A stretch of DNA of 64,000 nt from Nitrospirota bacterium (lineage in GTDB: Bacteria > UBA2233), in contig WOZJ01000071.1 in assembly GCA_011620345.1 (NCBI GenBank), positions 1 to 64,000 of the forward strand, written 5' to 3'. Numbering within the stretch: position 1 is the stretch's first letter; every line of letters starts with the position of its first letter. Made by a program: the position numbers and the translations under genes. Shown in pieces: positions 61,117-64,000 of this stretch. The notes under the pieces were generated by a model, which worked only from the letters and a program-made list of their open reading frames with translations, was not told the DNA's origin and made no database searches.

Positions 61117-62498
61117 AGAAGCCCTGGGGTGCTCGGTTTACAGAACCGCTCGACCAAGACGTGCTTGCGTTTACAAGCTCGATTCCGATCGACACGGCCT
61201 TGTACCGGCAGGACATCTTTGGGAGCATTGCACACGTTCGAATGCTTGCAAAAGTCGGGCTGATTACCCAAGAGGAACGTGCCGAGCTCGTGCAAGCGCT
61301 GGAGGCCATCCTTCAAGACATCGATGCGGGTGTTTTTGGGTTTGGCCCCGAGCAAGAAGACGTTCACATGGCGATCGAAGAAGAGCTGACACGCCGGTTG
61401 GGGGAGCTCGCTCATAAGCTCCATACGGCCAGATCCAGGAATGACCAGGTTGTCCTGGATTTGGCGTTGTTCCTGAAAGAGGCAATCCAAAGGGTGCTCA
61501 GCGCGCTTAAGGGCTACCGCGTCCAGCTCTTAACGCTTGCATCCTTGCACACCGAAACCCCGATACCCGCGTTTACGCACATGAGGCCGGCGCAGAACGT
61601 TTCGCTCGCACACTACCTGCTTGCGTTCTATGAGCTGGCTAAAAAAGACCAGGCGCGTTTCCAGCGGGCGAGCGAGGGGCTAGCGGTATGCCCGATCGGC
61701 TCCGGTGCGCTGGGCGGATCAGACCTGCCCATCGATAGATTTTACGAAGCGACCCTCCTTGGGTTTGACATGCCGACGCCAAACAGCCTCGAGAGCGTTT
61801 CGACCCGAGATGTGCTTTTGGATTTCTTGTACGCCGTGGCGACAGGATTCGTCAGCCTAAGCCGGCTTGCGGAAGATTTTATTCTTTTTTCGTCCCCCGC
61901 ATACGGCTTTTTTGCCTTCCCAGACCGCTATTGTACGGGCTCCTCGCTCATGCCCCACAAAAAGAACCCCGACGTGCTCGAACTCATCCGCGGGAGGGCC
62001 TCGCTTGCCGTCTCGAGCCTTTCTGGCCTGCTCACCCTTTTCAAGGGCCTGCCCATGGGCTACAACCGGGACATGCAAGAAGACAAAAGGCATCTTTTCG
62101 CCTCCTATCCGGTCTACGAAGAAAGCCTTCGGATGACGACCGCCCTGATCGGCGGGATGGAAGTCAACCTCGAGCGTTTGGAGGCAATGGCCTCAGACCC
62201 TTGCCTTGGATGTGTCGATTTGGTCGAATTCCTCGTGAAAAAGGGCATGGCCTTCAGGAAAGCCTACGAGCTCGTGGGCGGGATCGTCAAAGCGTGCGAG
62301 GCCTCCGGCAAGAGCTTGGCAAACCTTACGCTGGACGAGCTTAGGCAATTTAGCGGGCTTTTTGACGAGTCGGCGCTTACGCTCTTTTCTCCCATGGCCC
62401 AGCTGCGGGCACGCCAAAGCTACGGCTCGCCATCTCCAAGGGCCGTCCGTCATCAAATTGAAACTGCAGCGTGCAATGAGGGCATCCGGCTCGCTTAG
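61113..62498 (+). CDS. argH: Argininosuccinate lyase
   Basis: Final step of arginine synthesis, releasing fumarate. Fumarase/aspartase superfamily: signature [11 protein letters not shown] near residue 276 and catalytic region TARSRNDQV near 110. 461 residues. The lipoprotein gene begins inside its 3' end (23-base overlap). Confidence 0.96.
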   Translation: MKKPWGARFTEPLDQDVLAFTSSIPIDTALYRQDIFGSIAHVRMLAKVGLITQEERAELVQALEAILQDIDAGVFGFGPEQEDVHMAIEEELTRRLGELAHKLHTARSRNDQVVLDLALFLKEAIQRVLSALKGYRVQLLTLASLHTETPIPAFTHMRPAQNVSLAHYLLAFYELAKKDQARFQRASEGLAVCPIGSGALGGSDLPIDRFYEATLLGFDMPTPNSLESVSTRDVLLDFLYAVATGFVSLSRLAEDFILFSSPAYGFFAFPDRYCTGSSLMPHKKNPDVLELIRGRASLAVSSLSGLLTLFKGLPMGYNRDMQEDKRHLFASYPVYEESLRMTTALIGGMEVNLERLEAMASDPCLGCVDLVEFLVKKGMAFRKAYELVGGIVKACEASGKSLANLTLDELRQFSGLFDESALTLFSPMAQLRARQSYGSPSPRAVRHQIETAACNEGIRLA

Positions 62499-63516
62499 CG
62501 CCGGACTTGCCGCGCTTTGGCTTGTCCTGGCCGTTTTTCAAGGCTGTGGCAAGAAGGGCCCCGTTGTGGCCCCTCAAAAGGCGAAGGTTGTCTTGAAAGA
62601 CGTCAGGCTTGAGGTTCGAGAGGCCAAGGTGCAGATAACGTTTCGCCCGCCTATGGGGCTTATCTACCTCTCTAGCGGGGGGACGATCGTGGCCTATGAG
62701 CTCGTAAGACAGGAGGCACGGGCCGAAGAAGCGCTCGCAAGAGCCAGATGGCAGCCCGTAGTGCGACGTGGCGCCCTGGAAGGCACTGGGGTCTTGCCAG
62801 AGTATACCTTCCTAGACGAAGCGCTCCGTCCTTTTTGGGCGTACCGCTACAAGGTCAGGGCTTACAATGAAGAGGGCTTCAGCGAGTTTGAAAGTCCCGC
62901 GCTGGAGTTGACCTACCTGCCACCTCCGCCGCCCCCAAAGATCCAGCGCATGGAGGCGGGCGATGGCCTGATCGAGGTTGTGCTTTCTTACCCTGAGGGC
63001 GTGAGCGAACGCGCGCGCTACCACCTATACCTCTTCGAGGCGGGCAAGCCCGCTCCAAAATCGCCCACCGCCATTCTTTCTGGGCCCGGACTCTCCTACA
63101 CGTTCAGAGGGCTCAAGAACAAAACCCCCTATACACTGATCGCCCGGTCCGCCCTGCTGTCCGGAAGCGTCTGGATCGAAGGAAAGAGTTCGGAGGCCGC
63201 CATGGCCACGCCCAAAGACGTTGTTCCGCCCTCTCCCCCATCGAGCCTTCAGGCCGTTCTCACTCAAAACGGGGTTCAACTCTTCTGGGACTCCTCAAAA
63301 GAACCGGATGTTTCCGGGTATAGGGTATACCGAAGCGAAGGCAAGGGAGAATTCGCGCCTTTGAACGAAACGCCGCTTCCTGCGGTAAGTTATCTGGATA
63401 CCGGCGTCGTTTTTGGCTCAAGGTATCGCTATCGCATCGTGGCCTTGGACGAGGCGGGAAACGCCTCCGAGCCTAGTGGCACGGTCTCCGTCGTCTTTAC
63501 AAAACCCCAGAGGTAA
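62476..63516 (+). CDS. Fibronectin type III domain lipoprotein
   Basis: 346-residue secreted protein. Signal peptide with lipobox FQGC and the CGKKGPV start typical of small LptM/YifL-like lipoproteins, but here followed by fibronectin type III-like domains: one at about residues 45-150, one after the PPPPPK linker (about 152-255) and a clear one at about 260-345 (VPPSPPSSLQAV, LFWDSSKEPDVSGYRVYR, YRYRIVALDEAGNASEPS). Location between argH and lysA is a recurring arrangement for this kind of lipoprotein in Desulfobacterota; the function is unknown. ATG 62476 lies inside argH. Confidence 0.85.
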   Translation: MRASGSLSAGLAALWLVLAVFQGCGKKGPVVAPQKAKVVLKDVRLEVREAKVQITFRPPMGLIYLSSGGTIVAYELVRQEARAEEALARARWQPVVRRGALEGTGVLPEYTFLDEALRPFWAYRYKVRAYNEEGFSEFESPALELTYLPPPPPPKIQRMEAGDGLIEVVLSYPEGVSERARYHLYLFEAGKPAPKSPTAILSGPGLSYTFRGLKNKTPYTLIARSALLSGSVWIEGKSSEAAMATPKDVVPPSPPSSLQAVLTQNGVQLFWDSSKEPDVSGYRVYRSEGKGEFAPLNETPLPAVSYLDTGVVFGSRYRYRIVALDEAGNASEPSGTVSVVFTKPQR

Positions 63517-63520
63517 GCCA

Positions 63521-64000
63521 ATGAACTACTTTCGATACTCAGGCGACACGCTCGCTTGCGAGGATGTCGGCATCGAACAGCTGGCACAAAAGTACGGAAC
63601 CCCCCTGTACGTCTATTCGTTGGGGACGATCAAAAGGCATTACCGCGTATTTGACAGGGCATTTGAGGGCATAGACCACCTTGTATGCTACGCAATCAAG
63701 GCAAACCCTACGCTTGCCTTGGTCTATCTTCTGGCCAAGATGGGTGCAGGCGCGGACATCGTCTCCAAAGGCGAGCTGTTCCTCGCCCTCAAGGCGGGAA
63801 TTCCGGCGGAGCGCATCGTGTTCTCGGGCGTCGGGAAAACGCCGGAGGAGATCAAGGACGCCCTCGAGGTCGGGATATTGATGTTCAACGTCGAGTCGCT
63901 CTCGGAATTAGAGGTAATCGCCGACGTTGCAGGACGCTTGGGAAAAAAGGCCCCCGTAAGCTTTCGCGTAAACCCGGACGTGGACCCAAAGACCCACCCT
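63521..64000 (+). CDS. lysA: Diaminopimelate decarboxylase (5' part, runs off the window)
   Basis: PLP enzyme making L-lysine from meso-diaminopimelate. Only the first 160 codons are present; the frame remains open at the edge. The fold type III barrel opening YGTPLYVYSLGTIKRHYR and the Schiff-base Lys60 in CYAIKANPTLAL, then GAGADIVSKGELFLAL and RIVFSGVGKTPEEI, are diagnostic. Four bases after the lipoprotein gene. Confidence 0.96.
   Translation, partial: MNYFRYSGDTLACEDVGIEQLAQKYGTPLYVYSLGTIKRHYRVFDRAFEGIDHLVCYAIKANPTLALVYLLAKMGAGADIVSKGELFLALKAGIPAERIVFSGVGKTPEEIKDALEVGILMFNVESLSELEVIADVAGRLGKKAPVSFRVNPDVDPKTHP

Noticed and set aside
1-64000. CRISPR arrays, insertion sequences, toxin-antitoxin pairs, riboswitches
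   Set aside because: No regularly spaced repeats, transposase motifs, or conserved riboswitch cores were seen on reading; intergenic space is too short for most of these.

Overview
The window is a dense, almost gap-free stretch of about 55% GC chromosome from a Gram-negative bacterium. Evidence for an outer membrane is an Omp85 protein with a TamB partner, two acyltransferases related to lipid A biosynthesis, apolipoprotein N-acyltransferase and several lipoproteins. The housekeeping gene orders (phoH-pgpH-ybeY-corC-lnt; topA-sppA-trmFO-xerC-hslV-hslU-argBDFGH-lipoprotein-lysA) resemble those I remember from Desulfobacterota (former Deltaproteobacteria, Geobacter-like). I infer that group or a neighbour; AGG arginine codons are frequent. 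No insertion sequence, prophage, CRISPR array, riboswitch or broken gene was found.

Layout. 1-3.4 kb: CoA-ligase-type enzyme plus two acyltransferases. 3.5-5.4 kb (minus): inositol-monophosphatase-like, HAD hydrolase and DUF779 genes ending at a terminator. 5.5-6.9 kb: PaaK-like ligase. 7.0 kb: tRNA-Leu(CAG). 7.2-13.2 kb: glutamate synthase gltBD. 13.3-20.3 kb: Omp85/TamB pair and an MscS channel. 20.3-26.4 kb (minus): phoH-pgpH-ybeY-corC-lnt. 26.6 kb: tRNA-His. 26.8-31.7 kb: Nfu scaffold, then permuted ATP-grasp, alpha-E, transglutaminase and two AstE/AspA-like proteins, translationally coupled. 31.7-41 kb: a peptide ABC importer (minus) split by a LexA/CI-like repressor and a divergent ImuA-like / small protein / family-B polymerase cassette. 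41-47.1 kb: two C45-type Ntn hydrolases, two GNATs, a protein with a SPASM-like cysteine cluster and a GNAT domain, and a FliS-like protein. 47.1-48.4 kb: MBL-fold hydrolase. 48.6-64 kb: topA through lysA, including most of arginine biosynthesis.

Most interesting is the 32.9-36.6 kb cassette. A self-cleavage-competent repressor faces a promoter region carrying an inverted repeat between two divergent promoters. It is transcribed away from a RecA/ImuA-like protein without Walker A, an 85-residue protein, and a family-B polymerase that lacks recognisable proofreading residues and one motif C aspartate. This looks like a damage-inducible mutagenesis cassette built around PolB instead of DnaE2 or a Y-family polymerase, and it appears to have landed inside a peptide importer operon. 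Second are two operons of probable peptide or amide chemistry: the ATP-grasp/alpha-E/transglutaminase/M14 group and the C45/GNAT/SPASM-like group.
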